This document shows positions 38,088 through 46,983 of a stretch of DNA of 64,000 nt, in pieces; positions within the stretch are counted from its first letter, which is position 1, and each line of letters starts with the position of its first letter. Origin of the DNA: Arthrobacter sp. ok362. Lineage in GTDB: Bacteria > Actinomycetota > Actinomycetes > Actinomycetales > Micrococcaceae. A program made the position numbers and the translations under genes. The stretch is from the NCBI RefSeq assembly GCF_900102785.1, contig NZ_FNGC01000007.1:94008-158007 (forward strand), given 5' to 3'. The notes under the pieces are model-generated. The model was given only the letters and a program-made list of their open reading frames with translations, was not told the DNA's origin and made no database searches.

Positions 38088-38978
38088 TTGCTAGGCACAT
38101 CGTCAGGCACGGCGTCCGATGCTGCAGGGCAAACTGGCCTGGGATCAGGCGGTGCCCGCCGTGCCGTTGCAGATGCCGGGACCGCTGTCGCCGCCTATCT
38201 TGTGGCCTGGGCGTTGCTCGGCACTGCGATCCTGACCGATCCTGTTCTCTGGTTCCTGGCGTTGGCGGCGGGCGCAGCGGTGATCGTCCGGGCCGCCGGC
38301 TCCGTTCTGCGGCGGAAACCCCGGTTTTCCACCCCCGCGGACCGTGTCACCCTGGGCAGGGCCACCATCGTGGCCTGCTGTGCCGCAGAGACGGTGGTTG
38401 GCTTGATCCCCGGAGCCGGAGCAAGCCCTTTGGTGGTTCTCCTGGGAACGGCAGCGTTCCTGCTCGATGCCGTGGATGGACGGGTGGCCCGGTTGACGGG
38501 GTCAGCGACGGCCGAGGGTTCACGGCTGGATTCGGATACGGATGCCGCGCTTGTGCTGGTGCTGTCCTGCGCGGCGGCGGGAGCGTTCGGCTTATGGCCC
38601 TTGGGCATCGGCCTGACTTACTACGCGTTCCTCGCAGCAGCCTGGTTCAGGCCGTCCCTGCAGAAGCCGTTGCCGTCCAGCACCGTCCGGAGGGTCATCG
38701 GAGCCACCCAGCCCGCGGCCCTGTTGTTCGCCCTGTTGCCCGGCGTCCCTCCGTCGCTGGGAGCCATGGTGCTCGGCCTCGCGCTTGGGCTGCTGGCCTA
38801 TTCATTCGGGCGGGACGTCGTCGAGCTCGAACGGCTCCGCCGGGCAAGCCCCAACGCTGTGGCCGCAGTCAGCCGGGCGGGGAATTCGCGGGGCTGCGGG
38901 GCGGTCCGGCCACAGCCCCGGCCGCGCGGGAGGGTGCGGGTCTCGGCGCCAGATTCACCGTCGCCGGGCCCTGGATGA
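38088..38978 (+). CDS. CDP-alcohol phosphatidyltransferase family protein
   Basis: Encodes about 296 residues if the TTG at 38088 is the start, which is uncertain because no clear ribosome binding site helps. The family signature D-x2-D-G-x2-A-R-x8-G-x3-D-x3-D is complete (LLDAVDGRVARLTG...GSRLDSDTD). Six membrane segments surround it. Members join CDP-diacylglycerol or CDP-alcohol to an alcohol in phospholipid synthesis. Its last 110 nt overlap in antisense with the Rieske-FAD oxidoreductase gene. Confidence 0.85.
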   Translation: MLGTSSGTASDAAGQTGLGSGGARRAVADAGTAVAAYLVAWALLGTAILTDPVLWFLALAAGAAVIVRAAGSVLRRKPRFSTPADRVTLGRATIVACCAAETVVGLIPGAGASPLVVLLGTAAFLLDAVDGRVARLTGSATAEGSRLDSDTDAALVLVLSCAAAGAFGLWPLGIGLTYYAFLAAAWFRPSLQKPLPSSTVRRVIGATQPAALLFALLPGVPPSLGAMVLGLALGLLAYSFGRDVVELERLRRASPNAVAAVSRAGNSRGCGAVRPQPRPRGRVRVSAPDSPSPGPG

Positions 38979-40431
38979 CCGCGCCGTCCGCGGCAAACCG
39001 CGAGCCGTGGCAGGGGCAGTCCCACGTTGAGTCATCCGCGTTGAACGCGACAGTGCAGCCCAGGTGCGTGCAGATGGCCGAGACGGCGAGGAGGCCCCCG
39101 GCAGGGTCGGCGTAGACGGCGGTCATTTCGCCGTCGATCTCCACGACGGTGCCTTCGCCGGGACGCAGCCCGGCGACGGTCCGTTGTTCGGGTTGCTGGG
39201 GTTGTGGTGCCCGGTCCGGTCGGGGGCTTCTCCCGCCGGCCTGGCCGGTCGCAGAAGTGCGGTTGGGGTCGAATACTGCCGCCCAAGGGTTGTGAATCCC
39301 GGCCAGGGTGTCGGCCAGGATCAGCGCCGCGGCGGTGCCATTGGTAAGGCCCCATTTGCGGAGCCCAGTGATCACGTGAAGGTGTGCCGCCGTCGGGGTC
39401 AAGGGCCCGGCGTAGGGCAGCCCGTCGACGGGCATGGTGTCCTGCGTGGACCAGCGGAAGCTGGTCTCCCCGGTGCCTAGGCGCTCACGGGAGAATGCCG
39501 CGAGGCGGCGGTACCGGACGGCAGCATCGCCGGTCTCGGCGGCCCGGTGGCCCTCGCCGCCGGTGAGAACGTAACGGGAACCGTCGACGTCGATCGCCAG
39601 GATTGAGCGCATTGGCTCGTCGACGCTGATAAACGTCCCGTCCAGGGGCGCCGCAGGTGCCAGGCACGCAACGATGTAGGAGCGGTGCAAGTAGCAGCGT
39701 TCGGCAAACAGACCTCCGTCGCCGACCGGAACGTTGGTGGCAACGATCACCTCGCGTGCCCGGACCGTGCCGCGCCCGGTCTCGACCACGCCGGGTACAC
39801 CATCGCGGACGGAGGTGACGCGCGAGTCCTCCAGCACGTGGCTTCCGTCCCCGTCCACGGCGCGGGCCAGGCCCTGAAGGTACTTCACCGCGTGAAGCTG
39901 CGCCTGGGCGTCGAACCGGACTGCGCCCCGGACAGCGAACGGCAGTGGCACGTCGGAGGCAAAGACGGATGGAAGGCCGAGCTGTGCGGCCACGGCCGCC
40001 TCGGCGCGGACCCGGGCGAGGGCGTCGTCGGATTCTGCGTAGGTGTAGTTGGACACCCTGCGGAAGTCGCAGTCAATCCCCTCCTCCGCCACGGTGCGCG
40101 CAATGTGCCCGATGGCGGCCTGGTTGGCCTCCCCGTACATCCCGGCGACATCCGGTCCGTGCCGGTCCGCAAGTTCGGTGTAGACGAGGCGGTGCAGGGA
40201 GGTGACCTTGCCGGTGGTGTGCCCCGTGACCCCGGTGCCAACGCGCGCGGCCTCCAGGACCGCGACGGTGTGACCGGCACGTTTCAGGGCCAGCGCCGCA
40301 GTCAGGCCGGCGATCCCTCCCCCAACCACGGCCACGTCCACCTCCAGATCGGAGTCCAGGGAGGGATAGCGGGTGGCACCGGCCGTGGCGACCCAGAGCG
40401 AGACCTGTCTCCCTTCGAGCCGCTCACCCAC
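38869..40431 (-). CDS. Rieske-FAD oxidoreductase
   Basis: Encodes 520 residues from a GTG at 40431 with GGAAGG upstream. An N-terminal DAO-type FAD domain begins VDVAVVGGGIAGLTAAL (near 31) with TGHTTGKVTSLH following; a C-terminal Rieske [2Fe-2S] domain binds by CTHLGC and CPCHGSRF. The pair occurs in a known family of cytosolic FAD-Rieske oxidoreductases with no agreed substrate. The C-terminal tail after the Rieske fold (about 30 residues) is Pro/Ala-rich and is encoded in the overlap with the convergent gene. Confidence 0.9.
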   Translation of the reverse strand: MGERLEGRQVSLWVATAGATRYPSLDSDLEVDVAVVGGGIAGLTAALALKRAGHTVAVLEAARVGTGVTGHTTGKVTSLHRLVYTELADRHGPDVAGMYGEANQAAIGHIARTVAEEGIDCDFRRVSNYTYAESDDALARVRAEAAVAAQLGLPSVFASDVPLPFAVRGAVRFDAQAQLHAVKYLQGLARAVDGDGSHVLEDSRVTSVRDGVPGVVETGRGTVRAREVIVATNVPVGDGGLFAERCYLHRSYIVACLAPAAPLDGTFISVDEPMRSILAIDVDGSRYVLTGGEGHRAAETGDAAVRYRRLAAFSRERLGTGETSFRWSTQDTMPVDGLPYAGPLTPTAAHLHVITGLRKWGLTNGTAAALILADTLAGIHNPWAAVFDPNRTSATGQAGGRSPRPDRAPQPQQPEQRTVAGLRPGEGTVVEIDGEMTAVYADPAGGLLAVSAICTHLGCTVAFNADDSTWDCPCHGSRFAADGAVIQGPATVNLAPRPAPSRAAGAVAGPPRSPANSPPG

Positions 40432-40459
40432 GGCGCAGCCTTCCGATGAGCATCCGGAA

Positions 40460-41896
40460 TCAGAGGCCCTCGACTGCTTCCAGGCGGCCGGATCGGACCG
40501 CGTCGGCGAAGGCCTCGTAGTCCTTTTCGTTCTGGTCCGCGTAGCGCTCGGAAAAATCGGTGATGGAGCGCTCGAACTTGTCGCTCTTGCCGAGATAGGC
40601 GGCGATCGCGATCGGGTCGCCCGACCGGGCGTGCGCGCGCGCCAGCGTCCAGCCGCAGGCGTCGGCATAGAAGGTCATGCCGAGCGGCTTCATCCCTTCC
40701 ACCACGGCTGAGCCCTTCATGTCACGCAGTTGGCGCCAATACAAGTACCGGTTGTCCTGCACGCCCTTGGTCCACCCCAAAAAGATGTCGCTCGCGGCCT
40801 GCATCATCCGCTGCCCCTGCACCACGCGCTCGCCCGGCTGCTTGAACTTGCTCTTTGGCAGGTGGTCCTCGAGCACCGACCTCGTGGCCTCCTTGACCTG
40901 GAGGAACAGGGGATCCTGTTGATCGCGGCCCTGGAGCAAGGCGATGAATGCCCGCGTGCCGACACTGCCGACGCCCACAACCTTGCGGGCGACGTCGATG
41001 ACTTCAAAGCGCTCCAGCAGGATACGCCGGTCGTCTGGCAGCGTGGCCCGGTAGGCCCGGAACTGCTCACGAATCGCGTGCTCAACCTCATCAGGAGACA
41101 TGCTGTATGAATCTCCCAACTCCCGGACGGGGATGACGATCGGTGGCTGACTGAGAATTCGGTACTCCCCGTCCGCGAACTCGGCGAGCTTGGACAGTGC
41201 CTGCAGGCTGTCCCGGGTGTGGGCCTTCGCGACGCTCTGCTGCGCCGTCTTTTCCATACCCTTGGCTGCCTTTTTGAGGGCCTTCCCCTTCTGGGTTGCC
41301 ACGGCCAGGTCGATCGCTTCCATCAGCTGCTCCTCGGACAGGCGGGCGTACCAGATGTCCAGGGTGCGCATTTGCGCGAACTCGGCCATGCCTTCGCGGT
41401 AGGACCGAACCGCGGTGATCGTCGCGTCGCGCGTTTCGTCCTTGGTGAACGCGTTGTTCCGCGCCGCGATCGTGAAACTCGCGGCCATCCGTTTGACGTC
41501 ATACTCAAACGGCCCGGGAAGTGTCTCGTCGAAGTCGTTCAGGTCGAACAGCAAGTTTCGCTCCGGCGAGGCAAACACGCCGAAGTTGGACAGATGGGCG
41601 TCCCCGCAGAGCTGGACGCGCAGGCCGCCCCGCGGTGTGTCCTTCAGGTCGGAGGCCATAATCTTGGCCGCACCCCGGTAAAACGTGAACGGCGAGACCA
41701 GCATCCGGCCGTGGCGCACCGGCACGAGGTCTTGTTCGCGGGTGAGGTTCTGTTCCTCGAGCAGCGCGACCGGATCCGGGCGGTCGGGCGCGGGTCTCCA
41801 GTCCGTGTGGCTGGAGACGGGCGTCTTCTCCCGGTACCCCTTGCCCTTCGCAGCACGTTCGTCGACGCTTGGATGCTTGACTTTCTTCTCGGCCAT
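40460..41896 (-). CDS. DUF2252-family protein
   Basis: Encodes 478 residues from ATG at 41896 with GGGAGG upstream. Family features: FTFYRGAAKIMASD, QLCGDAHLSNFG and LLFDLNDFDET near residues 70-130, then EYDVKRMAASF, and GVGSVGTRAFIALLQGRD. The DAHLSNFG/DLNDFD pair resembles the catalytic and metal loops of kinase-like (APH/choline kinase) folds, so a phosphotransferase is possible; no activity is established. It follows the Rieske gene closely on the same strand. Confidence 0.85.
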   Translation of the reverse strand: MAEKKVKHPSVDERAAKGKGYREKTPVSSHTDWRPAPDRPDPVALLEEQNLTREQDLVPVRHGRMLVSPFTFYRGAAKIMASDLKDTPRGGLRVQLCGDAHLSNFGVFASPERNLLFDLNDFDETLPGPFEYDVKRMAASFTIAARNNAFTKDETRDATITAVRSYREGMAEFAQMRTLDIWYARLSEEQLMEAIDLAVATQKGKALKKAAKGMEKTAQQSVAKAHTRDSLQALSKLAEFADGEYRILSQPPIVIPVRELGDSYSMSPDEVEHAIREQFRAYRATLPDDRRILLERFEVIDVARKVVGVGSVGTRAFIALLQGRDQQDPLFLQVKEATRSVLEDHLPKSKFKQPGERVVQGQRMMQAASDIFLGWTKGVQDNRYLYWRQLRDMKGSAVVEGMKPLGMTFYADACGWTLARAHARSGDPIAIAAYLGKSDKFERSITDFSERYADQNEKDYEAFADAVRSGRLEAVEGL

Positions 41897-42191
41897 GCTC
41901 GGCGACCTCCCTTTGACGTCAGGAACCGCCACCGGCACTATTTGCCTGGGTCGGTCCCGGCTGAACGCGCTGACGCGCCTTGGGTCGAGCTAATGCGATT
42001 GTGGCCCCGAAGTGCCCCCTCGTCAACGCGCCGCCGAAGGATCCGGTCACGGTCGGATTGCTGATCCTCGGTTCATCCCGTTCGGGTGATGCCTGCCATC
42101 ACCGTGACGGGTTACGTTGCAAGACGAGTGGGGTAACCGCGCTCATCGCCAACTCGGCACACAACACCGCAAACCAGATGGAGACATGACC

Positions 42192-42521
42192 ATGGCCGAA
42201 GAAGAAGCTCCCGTCCTCGCCGCCCTCGCCGACATCACCGCCGTATCGCTCGAACGCTCCACGCTCGCTCCCCGCGAGTTGATGCTGGCCCGGATTGCAG
42301 CGCTCGCGGCGGTCGACGCCCCAGGCGCCTCCTACCTGCTCAACGCCGGTACCGCAGTCGACGTTGGCATCACCCTGGAGGATATCCGCGGCGTCCTCAT
42401 CGCCGTTGCACCCATCGTTGGCACTCCCCGCATCGTGGCGGCGACCACCAACCTCGTCCAGGCGCTGGGCTTCGCCCTCGAAATGGCCGAGGCAGAGCTT
42501 GAAGCAGAGGCCGAGGGCTGA
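42192..42521 (+). CDS. carboxymuconolactone-decarboxylase-like protein
   Basis: Encodes 109 residues from ATG at 42192, chosen over an in-frame ATG at 42186 because GGAG at 42180-42183 is then at the right spacing. The helical AhpD/CMD-like fold is suggested by LAPRELMLARIAALAAVDAPGASY and GITLEDIRGVLIAVAPIVGTPRI. The cysteine pair of AhpD is absent, so peroxidase activity is unlikely. Function unknown. Confidence 0.8.
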   Translation: MAEEEAPVLAALADITAVSLERSTLAPRELMLARIAALAAVDAPGASYLLNAGTAVDVGITLEDIRGVLIAVAPIVGTPRIVAATTNLVQALGFALEMAEAELEAEAEG

Positions 42522-42596
42522 GCCTGTTCTGATGACGACACCGTAGTGGGCGGACTCGTCGTAGTGGGCCGGTCCGGCGTGGGTTTCTCGCGAAAG

Positions 42597-42625
42597 TTGA
42601 ACCTGACGGTACCGTTTCATACAAA
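42597..42625 (+). promoter_or_regulatory. TMEM175 gene promoter with internal palindrome
   Basis: TTGAAC (42597-42602), 17 nt spacer, TACAAA (42620-42625): a good vegetative promoter 66 nt before the TMEM175 ATG. The spacer holds the palindrome ACGGTACCGT (42606-42615), a possible operator. Confidence 0.55.
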
Positions 42626-42690
42626 CCGCACGTCACGGCGTCGGCAGTTTTACGCTGCATCTGCCACGATGCCCTGATCAAAGGCGGCCC

Positions 42691-43269
42691 ATGAACAAGA
42701 ACCGGCTGGAGGCCTTCAGCGACGGCGTGCTTGCGATCGTGATCACCATCATGGTGCTGGAGCTTCATGTCCCCGCCGAACCCACATGGCCGGCGCTGCT
42801 CCACGAGCTTCCAACGCTGCTTAGCTACTTGCTGAGCTTCATCTATGTCGGGATCTACTGGAACAACCACCACCACATGCTTCATCTGGCCGGGAGGATC
42901 AACGGCACAGTTCTCTGGGCAAACCTGCATCTGCTCTTCTGGCTCTCCCTTGTCCCTTTCACCACCCGGTGGATGAATGACGCCGGCCTGGCGGAGGTCC
43001 CCGTCCTGGTCTACGGGCTAAACCTGCTGCTGGCCGCCATTGCCTACTACATCCTGAAATCGACCCTGATCCGCCAGCAGGGACGCGGCGGTGCACTGGA
43101 TGAAGCCATGGGGCAGGACTGGAAGGGCAAGGGATCCCCGGCGCTCTACATCGCCGGGATGCTGCTCAGCCTGGTGAACCCGCTGTTCGGAATCGCCGTC
43201 TATACGGTGGTTGCCGCGATCTGGCTCATCCCGGACCGGCGTGTGGAGCGGTTCATCTCACATCCCTGA
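42691..43269 (+). CDS. TMEM175-family potassium channel
   Basis: Encodes 192 residues with about six membrane segments. The family motif (R/K)-x-x-x-FSD appears as NRLEAFSDGVLAIVIT at the first helix. Bacterial TMEM175 proteins form tetrameric potassium-leak channels without a P-loop. It is followed by a convergent GNAT gene 13 nt away. Confidence 0.88.
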   Translation: MNKNRLEAFSDGVLAIVITIMVLELHVPAEPTWPALLHELPTLLSYLLSFIYVGIYWNNHHHMLHLAGRINGTVLWANLHLLFWLSLVPFTTRWMNDAGLAEVPVLVYGLNLLLAAIAYYILKSTLIRQQGRGGALDEAMGQDWKGKGSPALYIAGMLLSLVNPLFGIAVYTVVAAIWLIPDRRVERFISHP

Positions 43270-43282
43270 GCGCCAGGAGCGG

Positions 43283-43630
43283 TCACTGCCGAACGCGTTG
43301 GGCCAGCCAAGCACGCACGAACTCCAGATGAGCCGGAGTGGGCGCCAGCACGTTAGCCGCATAGCCGGGGTGCTTTGCAAGGTACTTCTTGATGTACGGG
43401 CATACCGGAACGATCATGAGGCCCGCGGCGACAGTCTCATCCAATGCCTGCGCGGCCAACACGCCGGCCAGCCCCCTGCCGCCGTATTCCTCGTTGATCA
43501 CCGTGTGGTAAAAAATCCGCTGGTCCGCCCCGACGTCGTCCACGTACGCGGCCTGGCCGATCACAGTGTCGGCATCGAGCACTTCGAAACGGTTGCGCTC
43601 GGGGTTATTTCTGATGGTAATCGTAGTCAA
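43283..43630 (-). CDS. small GNAT acetyltransferase (YjdJ-like)
   Basis: Encodes 115 residues from a TTG at 43630 with AGGAG 7 nt upstream. The short GNAT type (FYHTVINEEYGGRGLAGVLAAQAL, then PVCPYIKKYLAKHPGY) matches the YjdJ/GCN5-related family. The acetyl-CoA loop is GGRGLAG. The substrate is unknown. Confidence 0.85.
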   Translation of the reverse strand: MTTITIRNNPERNRFEVLDADTVIGQAAYVDDVGADQRIFYHTVINEEYGGRGLAGVLAAQALDETVAAGLMIVPVCPYIKKYLAKHPGYAANVLAPTPAHLEFVRAWLAQRVRQ

Positions 43631-43745
43631 TATGGTCTCCTGGGATGGGGCGCCGGAGCGCGCGTGGGGCTGGATTGAGGTGGTGGATTTGCGGGCGGGC
43701 GGTGGACGCCTGAGACCGGTTCCGGTGGGGGTTCAGTTACACGGT

Positions 43746-44768
43746 TCAGCCGCGTGGCCGGATGCGCGCATTCGGCAGGGCCGGGGCCGGGAGGGCGGCA
43801 GGCCCCCCGGGCGGAAACGGGCCGAACCGCAGGTCCGTGCCTGCCGCGGGAGCTGCCGCCGGGCCGGCGTCGGAACCGTCCCCGATGCCGTCCTGCGCGC
43901 CGATCTCAGCCTGCCACTGGGCCCTGTACGCGACAATCTCATCGTGACTGCGTCCCACGAAGTTCCACCACATCACGATCTTTTCGCCCAGCGGCTCGCC
44001 GCCGATCAGCAGGACTCGGGCCCCGTCCGGGCCTGCCGCCAGGGACAGGGATCCGCGCCCGACCGGCACGTACGCGAGGTGGTCCGTCGGGACGGGGTTT
44101 CCGTCCAGGTCCAGGCTGCCAGAGTCCACCAGCAGGCCATGTTCAAAGGACGGATCTGTTTCGAGGGTCAGTTCCGCCCCTGCCCCGAGCAGGATCTCTG
44201 CGCCCAGCAGGGGCGTGTGGGTGGCGACGGGCGAGACCGACCCGGAGAGCCCGCCCAAGAAGACCCGCATGGTCCAGCCGCTTCCGCTGACTGGTTCCGG
44301 GCGATAGTGCTCGAACGTGGGCGCCATGTGGCGTGCCCTCTCCGGCAGCGCCACCCACAGCTGCGCACCGTGCAGCACAGTTGTGTCCGGGGTGGAAAAT
44401 TCCGAGTGGCTGATGCCGCGGCCAGCGGTCATGAGATTCACTTCGCCCGGGCGCACGGCTGCGTGAAAGCCGGCCGAGTCCTGGTGTTCGATCTCCCCCG
44501 TGAACAGCCAACTGACGGTCTGCAGCCCCGTGTGCGGGTGGCGCGGAACTTTCATGCCGCCGGAATCGCCGACCCGGTCCGGGCCATAGTGGTCCAGGAA
44601 GCACCACGCCCCAATGAGGCTGCGCTGGCGCTGCGGAAGAGTGCGCCGCACGTCCATCGCGCGCGGGCCGCCCAGCGGGACCTGCCGCGGGGCCAAGAGC
44701 TCGACGCCGACGCATGTCCCGTCCGTTTCGCAGAGGATTTCCTGGGGCGCCACTTCGGTATTGCTCAT
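43746..44768 (-). CDS. pirin-family protein
   Basis: Encodes 340 residues of the two-cupin pirin family. The metal ligands are visible: VPRHPHTGLQTVSW (two His near 75) and the later GRGISHSE. Members are iron-binding, and some open flavonoid rings as quercetinases or act as redox regulators. The last 35 residues after the second cupin are Pro/Ala-rich. The reaction here is not known. Confidence 0.88.
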   Translation of the reverse strand: MSNTEVAPQEILCETDGTCVGVELLAPRQVPLGGPRAMDVRRTLPQRQRSLIGAWCFLDHYGPDRVGDSGGMKVPRHPHTGLQTVSWLFTGEIEHQDSAGFHAAVRPGEVNLMTAGRGISHSEFSTPDTTVLHGAQLWVALPERARHMAPTFEHYRPEPVSGSGWTMRVFLGGLSGSVSPVATHTPLLGAEILLGAGAELTLETDPSFEHGLLVDSGSLDLDGNPVPTDHLAYVPVGRGSLSLAAGPDGARVLLIGGEPLGEKIVMWWNFVGRSHDEIVAYRAQWQAEIGAQDGIGDGSDAGPAAAPAAGTDLRFGPFPPGGPAALPAPALPNARIRPRG

Positions 44769-44839
44769 GATGACAGCCTAGCCTCGCGTTGTCCGCGGGT
44801 CAGCCTTCTGGACCCTGCGCAACTGGCCGGGACCCGGCC

Positions 44840-46123
44840 TTAGATCCATGAGGAACGGCGCAAGGGGGGTTCCGCGCCGCCGGGTCGCTGGACCAGGACC
44901 TGGTTCACCCCCGTGAGGCCGGTCTCGAAGCCGAGGGCGCTGGCGGCCATGTAGAGCCGCCACACCAGGGCCCTTCCCACCCCGGCGAAGCGCACGGCGT
45001 CGTCCCAGTGCTCCTCGAGGTTCCGCACCCAGGCCCGGAGCGTCAGGGCATAGTGGCGCCTCAACGCCTCAACGTCCAGGACCTCCAGGTGCGACGATTC
45101 GAGCGCCGCGACCATGTCGGAGAGGCTGAGCATCTCGCCGTCCGGGAAAACATAGCGAGGAATGAAGGAATCAGGGTCCGGGGATGTCGGTCCGGCGTTC
45201 CACGAGATCGCGTGGTTGAGCAGCCGGCCGCCCGGGCGGAGCAGCCCGTGCAGCTGGGAAGCATAGTGCTGGATCTGCTCGCGTCCTACGTGCTCGGACA
45301 TGCCGATGGAGCTGATCGCATCGAACGGCCCGTCATCCACATCGCGGTAGTCCTGCACCCGGATGTCCACCCGGTCCGTCAGCCCGGCGTCCGCCGCCCG
45401 TTTGCGGGCCATGGCCGCCTGCTCGACCGAGAGCGTCACGCCGACGACGTCGGCCCCGAAGTGCTGGGCGGCGTGCAATGCGAAGCTCCCCCAGCCGCAT
45501 CCCACGTCCAGCACCCGCATGCCCGGTTTGAGTCCCAGCTTGCGGCAGACCAGATCGAGTTTGGCCGCCTGCGCCGCGTCAAGCCCGGTTTCGTCCGCTT
45601 CCCAGACCGCGCAGGAGTAGACCATGGACGGGCCCAGGACGAGCGAATAGAAATCGTTCCCGACGTCGTAGTGGTGGGAGATGGCCGCGGCGTCACGGCC
45701 CTTGGAGTGACGCCTGCCGTACCGGCCCACGCGGGCTTCCTCCGGCGGCGGCGCCGGGTTCGGTCCCAACGCGCCGAGCCGGACGGCAGTCTCGAGCAGC
45801 GCAAGCACCTCCCGGGGAGTCGGCGGCCGGAAAGGGCCGGGCTCGGCGAATTTCCCGGCCGCGCTGAGGGCGGCAAAGGCCGCAAAGATGTCGCCGGGGG
45901 CTTCGATCTCGCCGGCCACGTAGGCGCGGCTCAGTCCAAGTTGCCCGGGCGACCACAGCATCCGGCGAAGCGCCCGCCGGGATCGAAAAACGATCAGGGG
46001 CGCGTCATTCGGGCCTGCTTCCGAGCCGTCCCAGGCCTTCAACCGCAGGGGGATCCCGTCGGTGCCAAGGATGATTGCCAACGCGTCGGCCAGCCGTGAA
46101 GCCGCATTCGTGGATGCCGTCAT
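44840..46123 (-). CDS. cyclopropane-fatty-acid synthase-like methyltransferase
   Basis: Encodes 427 residues. The SAM-binding motif DVGCGWGSFALHAA sits near residue 205; HHYDVGNDFYSLVLG and MVYSCAVW precede it, and CFA-family GEQIQHYASQL-like segments follow (HVGREQIQHYA). These enzymes methylate unsaturated or related lipids in the membrane, which makes cells more resistant to stress. An N-terminal domain of about 130 residues is typical. No fatty-acid partner gene is nearby, so cyclopropanation or another lipid methylation remains open. Confidence 0.88.
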   Translation of the reverse strand: MTASTNAASRLADALAIILGTDGIPLRLKAWDGSEAGPNDAPLIVFRSRRALRRMLWSPGQLGLSRAYVAGEIEAPGDIFAAFAALSAAGKFAEPGPFRPPTPREVLALLETAVRLGALGPNPAPPPEEARVGRYGRRHSKGRDAAAISHHYDVGNDFYSLVLGPSMVYSCAVWEADETGLDAAQAAKLDLVCRKLGLKPGMRVLDVGCGWGSFALHAAQHFGADVVGVTLSVEQAAMARKRAADAGLTDRVDIRVQDYRDVDDGPFDAISSIGMSEHVGREQIQHYASQLHGLLRPGGRLLNHAISWNAGPTSPDPDSFIPRYVFPDGEMLSLSDMVAALESSHLEVLDVEALRRHYALTLRAWVRNLEEHWDDAVRFAGVGRALVWRLYMAASALGFETGLTGVNQVLVQRPGGAEPPLRRSSWI

Positions 46124-46339
46124 GTCCAGTGCCTCGATTCCAGTGCCTTCGTCTCCGTTGCCGTGGGCTGCGCCCCGCCAGTTCCAAATCTAAGGGCAGA
46201 ACATGGCCCGCAACCAGAGCTTAGGTCCTGATTCCTTTCCGCCGCCCTTTTCACTATCCCTTCCGCCGTCCCTTCCCAAAGCGGCAGGGCGGCGGCGGGG
46301 CTCTGGCGCTTGCGGATGCGGTTGCCTATGGTGTGTCCT

Positions 46340-46687
46340 ATGTCTGAGTCTTTCTCGTCCCTCGTGGACACGTTCAAGAATGTGGGTGTATCCCGGGCCT
46401 ACGGCCCCGCTGTGAACATCGCCGGAGAAGAGATTGTCCCCGTAGCTGTGGTGTCTTTCGGCTTCGGCGGAGGCAGCAGCCCGGAAGACGCCCAGCCCGG
46501 CAACGGCGGAAGTGGAGGCGGGGGCGGCGGCTTCGTGTTGCCACTGGGTGTCTACGCCAAGGGCACCTCGGGCCGCATGACGTTCCGGCCCAACACCGTG
46601 GTGGTGCTTCTGGCGCTGGCCCCCCTGGTGTGCGCCGTCGGCGTTTCAATCCGGGGCATTCTTCGCACCGTCCGCTCCCAAGGCTAG
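46340..46687 (+). CDS. GerW/YtfJ-family protein
   Basis: Encodes 115 residues from ATG at 46340. A GerW domain (FSSLVDTFKNVGVSRAYGPAV...EEIVPVAVVSFGFGGG) leads to a Gly-rich loop and a C-terminal hydrophobic helix (VVVLLALAPLVCAVGVSI). In Bacillus GerW acts in germination, but the family is common in non-sporulating actinobacteria with unknown role. The upstream ribosome binding site is weak, so the start could shift. Confidence 0.82.
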   Translation: MSESFSSLVDTFKNVGVSRAYGPAVNIAGEEIVPVAVVSFGFGGGSSPEDAQPGNGGSGGGGGGFVLPLGVYAKGTSGRMTFRPNTVVVLLALAPLVCAVGVSIRGILRTVRSQG

Positions 46688-46703
46688 GGCCGTGGCCTAA
46701 GGC

Positions 46704-46713
46704 CACATGTCCC
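46704..46713. repeat. CACATGTCCC motif, third locus
   Basis: A single CACATGTCCC core lies in the 3' untranslated region of the GerW gene, 7 nt before its terminator stem. It matches the family seen at 35-233 and 15044-15125. Confidence 0.4.
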
Positions 46714-46719
46714 GGCACA

Positions 46720-46756
46720 AAGAAGCGCCGGAGGCTGGACCTCCGGCGCTTCTTTT
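46720..46756 (+). terminator. GerW gene terminator
   Basis: A 15-bp perfect stem (46720-46734 with 46740-46754), five-base loop CTGGA, ending in a T run at 46753-46756. A-rich bases on the other side would also make it work for leftward transcripts. Confidence 0.9.
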
Positions 46757-46983
46757 CCGCGTCCACCTCAGGCGATCAATGCCTGGCCCGCCACGAGAGG
46801 CACCCGACACGACAGTCTGCGGAGTCTGAGCTCTGAGCCGTGAGCGGCTGCCGACGAACGCAGCGGGCCAGCATGGGTCCAGAAAAACTCAAGCTGCTGC
46901 GCCCACTTTTTGTGAACGCTCATGCTAGCCTCCCGTACAGGGTCGCATTGGGGTGTGACTTCTGACGGCAGAGGAAGGCTGAC

